From positions 1-43,491 of the forward strand of contig NZ_FZQR01000034.1 in NCBI RefSeq assembly GCF_900199455.1: a stretch of 43,491 nucleotides of DNA, in the 5' to 3' direction. A program made the translations under genes and the position numbers. This document shows, in pieces, positions 1 through 7,597 of the stretch. The stretch is from Mesorhizobium carmichaelinearum (GTDB lineage: Bacteria > Pseudomonadota > Alphaproteobacteria > Rhizobiales > Rhizobiaceae). Each line of letters begins with the position of its first letter. Positions within the stretch are counted from its first letter, which is position 1. The notes beneath the pieces were generated by a model, which was not told the origin of the DNA, ran no database searches, and worked only from the letters and a program-made list of their open reading frames with translations.

Positions 1-26
1 CGGCTGCCGAATAATCCGTCCGCATC

Positions 27-284
27 TTGATCGCTGAGCCCATGGCGCGAATCCTCCTCGCGCAATCGAATCACGGATCCGCTCATTCCGAAATCCCAAG
101 AGAGTCAGCCGTCAGATCCTTTGGTATAAGAGCCAATTACGGCCTGACACCCGACGATTATAGAGCCAAATGGGGACTTGGTCCTGACTACCCGATGGTG
201 GCGCCGAATTATGCGTCTCGGCGGTCCCTCCTTGCGAAGTCCGCGGGTCTCGGCCGTAGGCCAGCCGTCAAAACGCCGGGGTAA
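27..284 (+). pseudogene. Degenerate MucR/Ros-family regulator C-terminus
   Basis: The last ~50 residues carry the MucR/Ros signature after the zinc finger (LTPDDYRAKWGL, DYPMVAPNYA, LAKSAGLGR). MucR/Ros proteins are about 140-residue regulators of exopolysaccharide and motility genes in Rhizobiales, with a C2H2-type zinc finger just before this stretch. Here the finger is gone: no CxxC precedes the signature, and the two histidine positions before LTPDDY read glycine and asparagine. The frame has a stop just upstream, so no longer N-terminus exists. I infer a truncated, non-binding remnant. The family match is fairly clear; the claim that it is dead is inference, because a short peptide could still be made. 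Confidence 0.6.
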
Positions 285-356
285 AGCCTCCCCGCTTGCT
301 CGCGAGTTCTGGACTTTTTGCTTTGCCGGACGCATCCTCTCTTCGGGGAGATGGCG

Positions 357-713
357 ATGGGGAATGCGGCTCAGCCATGGCGCAAACGGCGCACACCATG
401 GTGGCGAACGCCGAAAGGCCGGCTTGCAATCGTTCTTGCGCTGCTTGCGATCTCGTCTGCTGCCTATGTTGCGGCTGACAACCGGCCCCGGCTCCCGGCC
501 GTTCACTCCTATGGCGCGTCATCGAGCGAGGTCGCTGCGCGCAAGGTAGGTTGTGACATCAAGGGCAACATCAATGAGCGCGGCGAGCATATTTATCACG
601 TGCCGGGCCAGGAATATTACTTGGCCACGCGGATCAACACTGCGCGTGGGGAACGGTGGTTCTGCTCCGAATGGGAAGCATGGTGGGCCGGCTGGCGAAA
701 GGCTAAGGTATGA
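357..713 (+). CDS. Small membrane-anchored protein with C-terminal sunset-like domain
   Basis: About 118 residues. A basic N-terminus (KRRTPWWRTPKGR) is followed by one hydrophobic segment (IVLALLAISSAAYVAA), an uncleaved signal anchor or signal peptide. The C-terminus has the compact pattern GCDIKGNI...ERIYHVPGQ-like...YY..TRI....GERWFCSE.EA..AGWR, the short module seen at the ends of rhizobial thermonuclease-family and ExoI-like proteins and as stand-alone sunset-domain proteins. No nuclease domain precedes it. ATG 357 is preferred because GGGGAG lies six bases upstream; ATG 351 is in the same frame. The stop overlaps the next start by 4 bp (ATGA), so the two are probably co-translated. Function unknown. 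Confidence 0.65.
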   Translation: MGNAAQPWRKRRTPWWRTPKGRLAIVLALLAISSAAYVAADNRPRLPAVHSYGASSSEVAARKVGCDIKGNINERGEHIYHVPGQEYYLATRINTARGERWFCSEWEAWWAGWRKAKV

Positions 714-934
714 AGAAGCCTGGAACATCCTTTACCGGAGAGGAAATCGCGGCCGAGTTGGAACGCCGCCGGAACGCTGAGAGCCAGATCGAACATGATC
801 GAGCGCGGGTAGCCCAACGTCTCCGTGAGTCCCGGAACGATATGCAGTGCATTCATTGCGGGCAGGGATTTTCGAGCGTCGAATCCTCTGCCGCTGAGGT
901 TGGACTATGCGACCATTGCCTTCATAGGGACTGA
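710..934 (+). CDS. Small four-cysteine zinc-ribbon-like protein
   Basis: A 74-residue protein translationally coupled to the preceding gene (ATGA overlap). The first half is charged and probably helical (EEIAAELERRRNAESQIEHDRARVAQRL). The second half has two CxxC knuckles, CIHC and CDHC, about 22 residues apart, which would fit one structural zinc. I do not recognise the family and assign no function. The overlap and the intact cysteine pairs argue that the frame is real. Confidence 0.5.
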   Translation: MKKPGTSFTGEEIAAELERRRNAESQIEHDRARVAQRLRESRNDMQCIHCGQGFSSVESSAAEVGLCDHCLHRD

Positions 935-1009
935 CGCTGACGTCGTAGTCGAGGTGAGTAAGGCCAACGTGCAAAAATAAACGCGTCCTCGTTTCCCGCC
1001 TGCTCCGGC

Positions 1010-1107
1010 CTAGGGACCTCTCGCCTCCCCGGCGGCCAGCCGCGCCAACGCCTCTCGCCGCTGCTCCTGTGGGAGCTTGGGCTTGCGACCGAACTTAACG
1101 CCCATAG
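1010..1107 (-). pseudogene. C-terminal fragment of a serine recombinase (resolvase/invertase)
   Basis: Read on the minus strand, about 31 residues (MGVKFGRKPKL then QEQRREALARLAAGEA) match the linker and start of the C-terminal helix-turn-helix of Tn3-type resolvases. The frame stops just where the helix-turn-helix should continue. The catalytic serine domain is missing: the open frame extends upstream to about 1411, but those residues do not look like a resolvase. It is best read as a scar of a former transposon or integron-like element next to the sulfonate operon. Confidence 0.5.
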
Positions 1108-1348
1108 CCTTGGTGTCCAAGATCGTCACGGCAATGATGCCCTCGATCTTGAGCAACTCCTCCACGCGAGGCCAGAAGGGTTCGAGCGGATCGGGACGTG
1201 TGCGCCAGTGGCTCAACCGGACACCGTAATTGTCGCCGCGCAGGCGACGGCCCCTCCCGCCTCTGTCGAGGACGCATGCCCCCAAATGGGCATCGGAGGC
1301 GAACAGCGTTTCCCTCCGGCGGCAAAGAACAGCATCCGATACTTTATC

Positions 1349-1367
1349 GTCTACAAAATTGATAGAC
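1349..1367. promoter_or_regulatory. Inverted repeat GTCTA-N9-TAGAC upstream of the sulfonate operon
   Basis: GTCTA and TAGAC form a perfect 5-bp inverted repeat separated by nine mostly A/T bases, ending 51 bp before the first gene of the transporter operon. Size and position suit an operator for a LysR-type or other dimeric regulator. No regulator gene is adjacent. The assignment is inference from symmetry and location. Confidence 0.35.
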
Positions 1368-1418
1368 ATAATAAACAGCGAAAGTAGGAAGCCATTTCCA
1401 AATTGGAGCAAGACCAGG

Positions 1419-2471
1419 ATGTTAGCTGTGGAGAGATTTTCGAGAAGAAGGTTTGGGGCCTTCGTGGCCGCTTTTGCGGTGACCTTGGTCGCTTCTTCCT
1501 CGCCTTTCGGGGCTCAGGCGGGTAGTTCGGACGCGGGTAAACTGCCGACCGAAATCCCGCAGGGCACCGTGCTTCGCATCGGCGATCCCGAGACGCAAAG
1601 GGCGCTGGAACTCTCGGGTCTGATCGATCAACTGCCGTTCAAGGTCGAATGGGCCAATATCAGCGGCGGTCCACAGACAATAGAAGCTTTTCGCGCCAAT
1701 GCGTTGGACGTTGGATCGGTCGCCGACATTCCGCCCATCCACGCGACCTGGACCGGGCTCAAGGTCAAGATCATTGCCGCGAAGTTCCGCAAGGATCCGG
1801 TTGCGCACCCGATTTATCAGCTCGGCATTGCACCCGGCGTCGAGGTCAGGACGCTTGCGGACTTGCGCGGCAAACGGATTGCTTTCAGCCCGGGTCAGGC
1901 GCAGGGCGCGCTGGTGCTGAGGGTGCTGCAGGCCGCCGGCCTGAAAAAGGAGGATGTCAATCTCATCGAACTGCCCAGCAACGGCGATGCCTATCCGGTG
2001 GCACTTGCCAGCAAGCAAGTCGATGTCGCGCCGATCTGGGGCGTCCTCATCAAACACTATCTGCACCAGTATGGTGCCGACGGCGCTACCACCATCCCGC
2101 ATGGCTTGCGCGATGATCCAGCCCATCTCTATGCCCCACAGGCCGTGCTTGACGACCCGGCAAAAGCTGCCGCTCTCGGCGAATACGTGCGCTACTGGGC
2201 ACTCGCGACCCGATGGGTGGAGGAGCATCCGAAAGAGTGGATCGAAGGCTACTATGTCGCCACGCAGGGGCTCAACAGCGAAGATGGCCAGTATCTCGTC
2301 GACGCCGACGGCCAGTTCGACATCCCGCCCGACTGGAACGAGGTGATCGCGCGCCAGCAGGCGACGATCGATCTCCTGGCCCGGGAACTGAACAGGCCCC
2401 CGATCAAGGCTGAGGATCTTTTCGACAGGCGCTTCGAGAAGATCGCCACAAATGCGCTGAACGCGTCATGA
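1419..2471 (+). CDS. ABC transporter substrate-binding protein, SsuA/TauA/NrtA-like
   Basis: A 350-residue periplasmic binding protein for the importer encoded by the next two genes. The start at 1419 (GGAGCA eight bases upstream) gives a twin-arginine-type signal, SRRRFGAF, then a hydrophobic stretch and a likely cut after AQA near residue 34. The open frame runs further upstream but would bury the signal. The mature part has the SsuA/NMT1-like pattern: two-lobe fold, IEAFRANALDVGSVADIPPIHA, then LADLRGKRIAFSPGQAQGALVLRVLQAAGL. The family binds alkanesulfonates, taurine, nitrate or similar small anions. The downstream FMN monooxygenase points to a sulfonate or sulfone. The exact ligand cannot be read from sequence. 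Confidence 0.85.
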   Translation: MLAVERFSRRRFGAFVAAFAVTLVASSSPFGAQAGSSDAGKLPTEIPQGTVLRIGDPETQRALELSGLIDQLPFKVEWANISGGPQTIEAFRANALDVGSVADIPPIHATWTGLKVKIIAAKFRKDPVAHPIYQLGIAPGVEVRTLADLRGKRIAFSPGQAQGALVLRVLQAAGLKKEDVNLIELPSNGDAYPVALASKQVDVAPIWGVLIKHYLHQYGADGATTIPHGLRDDPAHLYAPQAVLDDPAKAAALGEYVRYWALATRWVEEHPKEWIEGYYVATQGLNSEDGQYLVDADGQFDIPPDWNEVIARQQATIDLLARELNRPPIKAEDLFDRRFEKIATNALNAS

Positions 2472-2502
2472 CGCCCGTTTCTAAAGACTGGAGACGACGC
2501 AG

Positions 2503-3384
2503 ATGAACGCATTCTCACACCCCGCCGCGGTCGCGCCCACCATTGGGTATGCATCTGATGAAAGGGCGTTGATCCCGCCCGCCGTAAAGCCCCGCAAGAC
2601 CGGGACGAGGCGTCGCCTGGCGCTTGGGCGTGCGATCCCGTTTGGCGCGCTGATTGGGCCCGCACTTCTTCTTGTTGTCTGGTCCATCGGCAGTGTCGCC
2701 GGCCTGATCGATCCAAGAACGCTGCCGGCGCCTTGGTCGGTTGTCGGCACCGCCGTCGATCTTATCGCAGAAGGCAAGCTTCAGGGTCATCTGATGACGT
2801 CTGCCTGGCGGGCAGCGCAGGGGCTGGTGTTCGGCGTCCTGATCGGGACCGTGCTTGCCCTCATTTCAGGGTTGTCCCGGCTTGGCGAGGCGATCATTGA
2901 CGGCCCTGTTCAGATCAAGCGGGCGATCCCGACGCTCGCCCTGATCCCGTTGCTGATGCTGTGGTTCGGCATCGGCGAGGGCATGAAAGTGACGACGATC
3001 GCGCTGGCTGTCCTGATCCCGATCTATATCCAGACCCACAGCAGCTTGCGCAGCATAGACAGCCGTTATGTCGAACTGGCCCAGACCCTGCGAATGGGCT
3101 ATGGCGAATTCATCCGCGAGGTCATCCTGCCAGGCGCCCTGCCCGGCTTCTTCCTGGGCCTGCGTTTCGCGGTGACCTATGCCTGGCTGTCCCTGGTGGT
3201 GGTCGAACAGGTCAATGCCACGAGCGGCATCGGCTATATGATCGATCTCGCACGCAACTACGGCCAGACCGACATCGTCATCGTGGGCCTCGTCCTCTAC
3301 GCGCTGCTCGGTCTCGCCTCAGACGGCATCGTCAGCTTCTTCCAGGAAAGGTCGCTGTCATGGCGTCGCACCTTGGCGGATTGA
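2503..3384 (+). CDS. ABC transporter permease, SsuC/TauC-like
   Basis: A 293-residue inner-membrane permease of the BPD_transp_1 type. It has about six hydrophobic segments starting near residue 47 (FGALIGPALLLVVWSIGSVAGL). The cytoplasmic coupling loop is the usual EAA-like stretch, YVELAQTLRMGYGEFIREVILPGALPGF in part. It starts 31 bp after the binding-protein gene and its 3' end overlaps the ATPase gene by 25 bp, so the three are one transcription unit. It would form the membrane channel of the organosulfur importer. Length and segment layout match SsuC/TauC. Confidence 0.88.
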   Translation: MNAFSHPAAVAPTIGYASDERALIPPAVKPRKTGTRRRLALGRAIPFGALIGPALLLVVWSIGSVAGLIDPRTLPAPWSVVGTAVDLIAEGKLQGHLMTSAWRAAQGLVFGVLIGTVLALISGLSRLGEAIIDGPVQIKRAIPTLALIPLLMLWFGIGEGMKVTTIALAVLIPIYIQTHSSLRSIDSRYVELAQTLRMGYGEFIREVILPGALPGFFLGLRFAVTYAWLSLVVVEQVNATSGIGYMIDLARNYGQTDIVIVGLVLYALLGLASDGIVSFFQERSLSWRRTLAD

Positions 3385-4106
3385 GCGGCGCACCCGTCGT
3401 GCGGGTCGAGAGCCTTATCAGAAGCTTCGGGTCGCGAACCATTCTCGATGGGCTCAGCCTCGACATCGACAAGGGGGAGTTCGTCGCCCTTCTCGGCCGT
3501 AGCGGATCGGGCAAGAGTACGTTGCTGCGCGCGCTCGCGGATCTCGATGACAAAGTACCCGGGTCCGGCCGGCTCGAAACGCCCGATAAGAAATCGGTGG
3601 TGTTCCAGGATGCCCGACTGTTGCCATGGAAACGAGTGCTGGAGAATGTGATTCTTGGTCTCGACCTACCGGACGCCGCCAAACGCGGGCGGGCTGCTCT
3701 CGAAGAAGTTGGCCTGGGCGGCCGTGAGAACGCTTGGCCGGTCGAGCTCTCTGGTGGCGAGCAGCAGCGGGTGGCATTGGCGCGCTCGCTGGTCCGTGAT
3801 CCCGAACTGCTGCTAGCGGATGAGCCGTTCGGCGCACTCGACGCGCTGACCCGCCTGCGCATGCACGATCTGCTGCGTCAGCTTTGTGCCCGTCACCAAC
3901 CGGCGGTCCTATTGGTCACCCATGACGTTGACGAAGCTGTGACGCTGGCGGACCGGGTTTTGGTGATCGACAAGGGCGGGATCGTCGCCGACATCGCAAT
4001 CGATATCCCAACGCCACGCGATCATGGCGATCGCCGGTTCGGCGAGATTCGCTCCGAACTTCTGCGTCATCTCGGCGTCGAAACGAAGCCTGTGCTGCCG
4101 GTCTGA
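3360..4106 (+). CDS. ABC transporter ATP-binding protein, SsuB/TauB-like
   Basis: A 248-residue ATPase for the importer. Walker A GRSGSGKST is at residues 46-54, the Q-loop is VVFQDARLLPW near 80-90, the signature LSGGEQQRVA is at 130-139, Walker B LLLADEP is near 150-156 and the switch histidine LLVTHD is near 188. ATG 3360 lies inside the permease gene (25-bp overlap in another frame) and gives the normal SsuB/TauB length; the frame stays open far upstream but without family resemblance. All catalytic motifs are intact. Confidence 0.88.
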   Translation: MASHLGGLSGAPVVRVESLIRSFGSRTILDGLSLDIDKGEFVALLGRSGSGKSTLLRALADLDDKVPGSGRLETPDKKSVVFQDARLLPWKRVLENVILGLDLPDAAKRGRAALEEVGLGGRENAWPVELSGGEQQRVALARSLVRDPELLLADEPFGALDALTRLRMHDLLRQLCARHQPAVLLVTHDVDEAVTLADRVLVIDKGGIVADIAIDIPTPRDHGDRRFGEIRSELLRHLGVETKPVLPV

Positions 4107-4154
4107 CCGGTCGAAAACCTGTCGCTCAGAGTCACCACCCAAGAGGACCCACAT

Positions 4155-5501
4155 ATGCCCGCCGAATCACGACAGTTGAAGCTCAATCTTTTCATCTATC
4201 CTGGCGGCCATCATGAAGCCGGCTGGCGCTACAAGGATTCCGCCCCTGAGAGAGTGCTGGACATCGCCTATTATCAGGAACTGGCGCAAAAGGCCGAGGC
4301 GAGCAAGTTCGACGCGCTGTTCTTTGCCGATGGGCCGGCGCTCGCAGACAACATCCGTTACGCAAGCCGCTTCAGGCTTGAGCCGCTAACCTGGATTTCG
4401 GCGCTTGCCGCCGTGACGCAACGCATCGGCTTTATCGCGACCGCCTCGACCACCTACAACGAACCCTATAATCTCGCCCGGCTGTTCGCTTCCGTCGATC
4501 ACCTGAGCGGTGGGCGCGCCGGTTGGAACATCGTCACGACGGGTGATGCGTCCGCGGCGTTGAATTTCGGCTTTGACCGACATCCAACCCATGCCGACCG
4601 TTACGAGCGCGCCGGCGAATTCGTTGATCTGGTGACCAAGCTCTGGGACAGTTGGGAGGACGACGCGCTCGTCTCCGACCGGGACTCTGGAATTTTTGCC
4701 GACACCGACAAGATCCACTCAATCAATCACATCGGCAAATATCATCGGGTGAAGGGCCCGCTCACGCTTCCGCGCTCACCACAGGGGCGTCCGGTCTACG
4801 TCCAGGCGGGTTCATCGGAAGACGGACGATCATTCGCAAGCCGCTATGCCGAGGCGATATTTACAGCCCATCAGACACTCGGCAACGCGCAGGAATTTTA
4901 CGCTGACATCAAAGCGCGCGTGAAGTCGGTTGGCCGCAACCCTGACCACGTCAAGGTCTTGCCCGGCATCAGTCCCTTCATCGGTTCAACCGAGGCGGAA
5001 GCCCGGGCACTGCATGACGAGTTCAATGAGCTGACGCAGCCGGAATACTCTCTTCACCAGCTACGCCGCATCGTAGACGCCGACCTTTCCGGCCACGATC
5101 TGGACGGGCCATTTCCGCGCGAGCTCATCCGCGTCGAGGGCGAGCGCGGCGCGAGCAGCCGCTTCCACGTCGTACTCGACATCATTGAGCGCGAGAATCC
5201 AACCATCCGCCAGTTGCTGCACCGCCTCGCCGGGGCGCGCGGGCATTGGGTCCAGGCCGGGACACCCGAACAGATCGCCGACAAAATCCAGGAATGGTTC
5301 GACAATGGTGCGGCGGACGGCTTCAATATCATGCCGCCCTATCTACAGGGCGGGTTCGACATATTCGCCGAGGAGGTGGTGCCTATCTTGCGCAGGCGCG
5401 GACTTTTCCGGCACGATTATGACGGGGAAACCCTACGGGACCATTTCGGTCTGCCGCGTCCGCAAAACACATTCAGCGGACTGCAAAGGGCGACCGCTTG
5501 A
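4155..5501 (+). CDS. FMN-dependent monooxygenase, NtaA/SnaA/DszA-type LLM family
   Basis: A 448-residue luciferase-like flavin monooxygenase. The N-terminus (LNLFIYPGGHHEAGWR), FDALFFADGPAL, the TTYNEPYNLARLFASVDHLSGGRAGWNIVTT block and the HADRYERAGEFVDLVTKLWDSW block are typical of the NtaA/SnaA/DszA/SfnG branch, whose members cleave C-S or C-N bonds using FMNH2 and O2. AGAGGA precedes ATG 4155. It follows the ATPase by 48 bp, so it probably oxidises what the importer brings in, releasing sulfite or similar for sulfur assimilation. Such enzymes need an NAD(P)H:FMN reductase; none is encoded here. The substrate is unknown. Confidence 0.85.
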   Translation: MPAESRQLKLNLFIYPGGHHEAGWRYKDSAPERVLDIAYYQELAQKAEASKFDALFFADGPALADNIRYASRFRLEPLTWISALAAVTQRIGFIATASTTYNEPYNLARLFASVDHLSGGRAGWNIVTTGDASAALNFGFDRHPTHADRYERAGEFVDLVTKLWDSWEDDALVSDRDSGIFADTDKIHSINHIGKYHRVKGPLTLPRSPQGRPVYVQAGSSEDGRSFASRYAEAIFTAHQTLGNAQEFYADIKARVKSVGRNPDHVKVLPGISPFIGSTEAEARALHDEFNELTQPEYSLHQLRRIVDADLSGHDLDGPFPRELIRVEGERGASSRFHVVLDIIERENPTIRQLLHRLAGARGHWVQAGTPEQIADKIQEWFDNGAADGFNIMPPYLQGGFDIFAEEVVPILRRRGLFRHDYDGETLRDHFGLPRPQNTFSGLQRATA

Positions 5502-5946
5502 TGCATCATGAAGATCGGAGACCTGCTGTTTCCTTTTTTCAGGATTCGCTGAGAAGTCTTCAGCTTAAACCCAATTATTGTGGTCCATCTGTCATATTTT
5601 CCAAGGCCACTGCACGGTAGAGTAACAGCAACGTAGGTAAGACGGCGCAGACCGTCATGTTCTTTACAAGAGGCAAATCTCCCGAGGGATCGTCAACATG
5701 ATCCGGCGGTCGGAAGGATCCGCCGGCTGAAAGAGGTCGGTGCCAAATGAAGCGGTCAGGAGATGGATTGGATGATCCACGCCAGGCATCTGCACGGATT
5801 ACCTCCCCAAAATGGCGAGCCGGTCACGGAATTGAGCCACCGTCGCGAGCTTTTCGAGGCAGTGGAGGCTTCGCTGTCTGCTGTCCGCAGGGCGAAGCGC
5901 GCAGCAGATGAGAACCTGCGGCGAGTGCACGGTGCGCCGGATAGCG
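5502..5946. other. Intergenic stretch without recognisable genes
   Basis: About 445 bp between the monooxygenase and the BRCT-type pseudogene. Short open frames occur on both strands but none has a convincing start, family resemblance or neighbour coupling. I found no clear terminator hairpin after the monooxygenase. The right part runs in continuation of the broken pseudogene but no longer resembles it, so it may be unrelated DNA joined there by deletion. Confidence 0.4.
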
Positions 5947-6208
5947 CGTATCGAGCAGCTCGGCTCGCTCCTCATCGTCGACGATGCCATCTCGCATCTC
6001 GCAGGATTTCGTTTGTGCGCTCGTAGAGAGCCCGAATGATTGGCTGGTCGCTGATGTCGGCGTTGGTGGCAAGCCAGCTCTGCAGGAACTCAACCTCGGC
6101 TTGATTGATCAAACCGTCAGCCGCGAGGCCGCGAGCAATCCCGATCAACTCGTCGATCTGGCACGCCGCCATACGTTCGCCGCCGAGAAGATCAAAGTCT
6201 TTCCCCAT
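5947..6208 (-). pseudogene. Frameshifted, truncated TerB-like/BRCT-protein N-terminus
   Basis: On the minus strand, from ATG 6208 (MGKDFDLLGGERMAACQIDEL), about 70 residues resemble the helical N-terminal part of rhizobial BRCT-domain proteins related to NAD-dependent DNA ligase (ELIGIARGLAADGLINQAEVEFLQSWL). The frame breaks after NEILRD and continues one frame over as DGIVDDEERAELLDT. The break coincides with a tandem 7-bp repeat, ATCTCGC twice at 5989-6002 on the plus strand; removing one copy restores the reading. After ELLDT the resemblance ends and no BRCT domain follows, so the gene is also truncated. The family call is from memory of related proteins. Confidence 0.6.
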
Positions 6209-6283
6209 GTCGCCCCCCCACAGTGTCAAGTTCTGCTCTTGGAACTTGGAACTTACGTGCACCATTCACTGCCTGTGCGGCGC

Positions 6284-7597
6284 CTACGGAGACGCTGCAA
6301 CGGGAACAAGCAGCTTGTCGCCATTGTGGTCAACTTCTACCAGTACCGGCTTTTGGTCCATGCGCTCCGTGATCCCGCGATGAAAGATGATGGCATTCAT
6401 ATAGGCGAAGGTCATCACGAGCGCGGCGGTGCGCAACGGGTAGTCGACCAGAGAATGCACAAGCAAGAACGCTACAGAAAGAAACGCTGCTTTCTGAAAG
6501 GAGTCCCGGCGAATTCTGGCAAACGCAAACAGAAGAAGGAATAGGTACAAAGCCATCAAGAGGGCAGCGATCACGCCGCCCTCGAAGGCAATTTCAAGAT
6601 ACTCGTTATGGGCATGGTTCACATACGATCTGAATATCATCCCTTCCTTTTCGTATATCTGGTAGGCCTTCTGAAAATTCCCAAAACCGACTCCGGCAAC
6701 CCAATTCTCTTCTATTCCATCGATGGTCGTGCGGGCAAACTCCGCGCGTCCGAAGGCAGAATCTAGCTCCTTTGCATCGATCGTCGTCCATGCTCCTATC
6801 GTGTAGACGGAAAGCCCAACGAAGAGTGCAAATACGCTAAAGCCCCTTATACTCGAGCGAGCCGAGAGAAAGATGACGGACACCAGGGTGATGGCCAACC
6901 CGATAAGAACGCCGGCACGAGACCCTGCCGCCAAAAGGAGCAGCAGAAGTGCGATCAGACCAATCGCCCCGGAGAGGAGATGTCCACGGAACAGGCCGTA
7001 GTAGATAACGAAGGGAATGGAGACGAAAAGCAAAGCCGAAAAATGGTTTCGGTTGGCGAAAAGTCCTGCATTGATCGTGAATGGCAACAACCCCTCGATC
7101 GCGATGTTATCTGAGAGCGAATATTGAATCGCTCCTGCCAATCCATTGCAGATTGCACCCATGAAAAAGAAGGGGAGCAGACCGTAGACTTGGTCGGAGC
7201 GCAAACGCATGACACCCAGGAAAAAAGCTGCCGATGCTACCACGTACAGCAGACACTCGATCGTTCGCCCCACCCCGACGCTGATGAACCGAGTTTCATC
7301 AGTCAGCCAGGGACCACCGAGCAGCAGTCCCGGCCGCAGACCAACAAAAAGGCTTGCCGGCAGCGGAACGATTTGAAGTATAAGCAACGCCGCCGTCAGG
7401 AAAAGCAGCCAGAGAACTGACCCGGGCGTTGTTTGGGTTGACGTTCGAGACAAGGCAACCGCCGCAGAGATAAATGCCATGATCTCGATCAGCGTATCGG
7501 TATACAGGCCGCTGGCCGTACCGCCACCTATCAGCAAGGACGTGAACAGGACCGAGCCGAGGAGATATTTGTCCCATTCCGACGGTCGCGCGCTCAA
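6284..7597 (-). CDS. O-antigen ligase/polymerase family (Wzy_C) membrane protein
   Basis: A 437-residue polytopic inner-membrane protein with about 10-12 hydrophobic segments. Between segments late in the chain it carries WVAGVGFGNFQKAY, then the periplasmic motif NHAHNEYLEIAFEGG near residues 325-340, the hallmark of the Wzy_C family (WaaL-type ligases and some polymerases or O-glycan ligases). It is the last gene of the cpsB-wza-wzc-TPR operon and overlaps the TPR gene by 4 bp (ATGA). A second, different Wzy-like protein lies at 16223-17506. This one could therefore be a ligase or a second polymerase; sequence alone does not decide. Confidence 0.8.
   Translation of the reverse strand: MSARPSEWDKYLLGSVLFTSLLIGGGTASGLYTDTLIEIMAFISAAVALSRTSTQTTPGSVLWLLFLTAALLILQIVPLPASLFVGLRPGLLLGGPWLTDETRFISVGVGRTIECLLYVVASAAFFLGVMRLRSDQVYGLLPFFFMGAICNGLAGAIQYSLSDNIAIEGLLPFTINAGLFANRNHFSALLFVSIPFVIYYGLFRGHLLSGAIGLIALLLLLLAAGSRAGVLIGLAITLVSVIFLSARSSIRGFSVFALFVGLSVYTIGAWTTIDAKELDSAFGRAEFARTTIDGIEENWVAGVGFGNFQKAYQIYEKEGMIFRSYVNHAHNEYLEIAFEGGVIAALLMALYLFLLLFAFARIRRDSFQKAAFLSVAFLLVHSLVDYPLRTAALVMTFAYMNAIIFHRGITERMDQKPVLVEVDHNGDKLLVPVAASP

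Noticed and set aside
1010..1411. 133-residue minus-strand frame as a whole gene
   Set aside because: Only the last ~31 residues resemble a resolvase; the rest overlaps the promoter region of the sulfonate operon.
1422..2228. 268-residue minus-strand open frame opposite the binding-protein gene
   Set aside because: It is antisense to a clear SsuA-like gene, has no family resemblance and reflects high-GC third positions.
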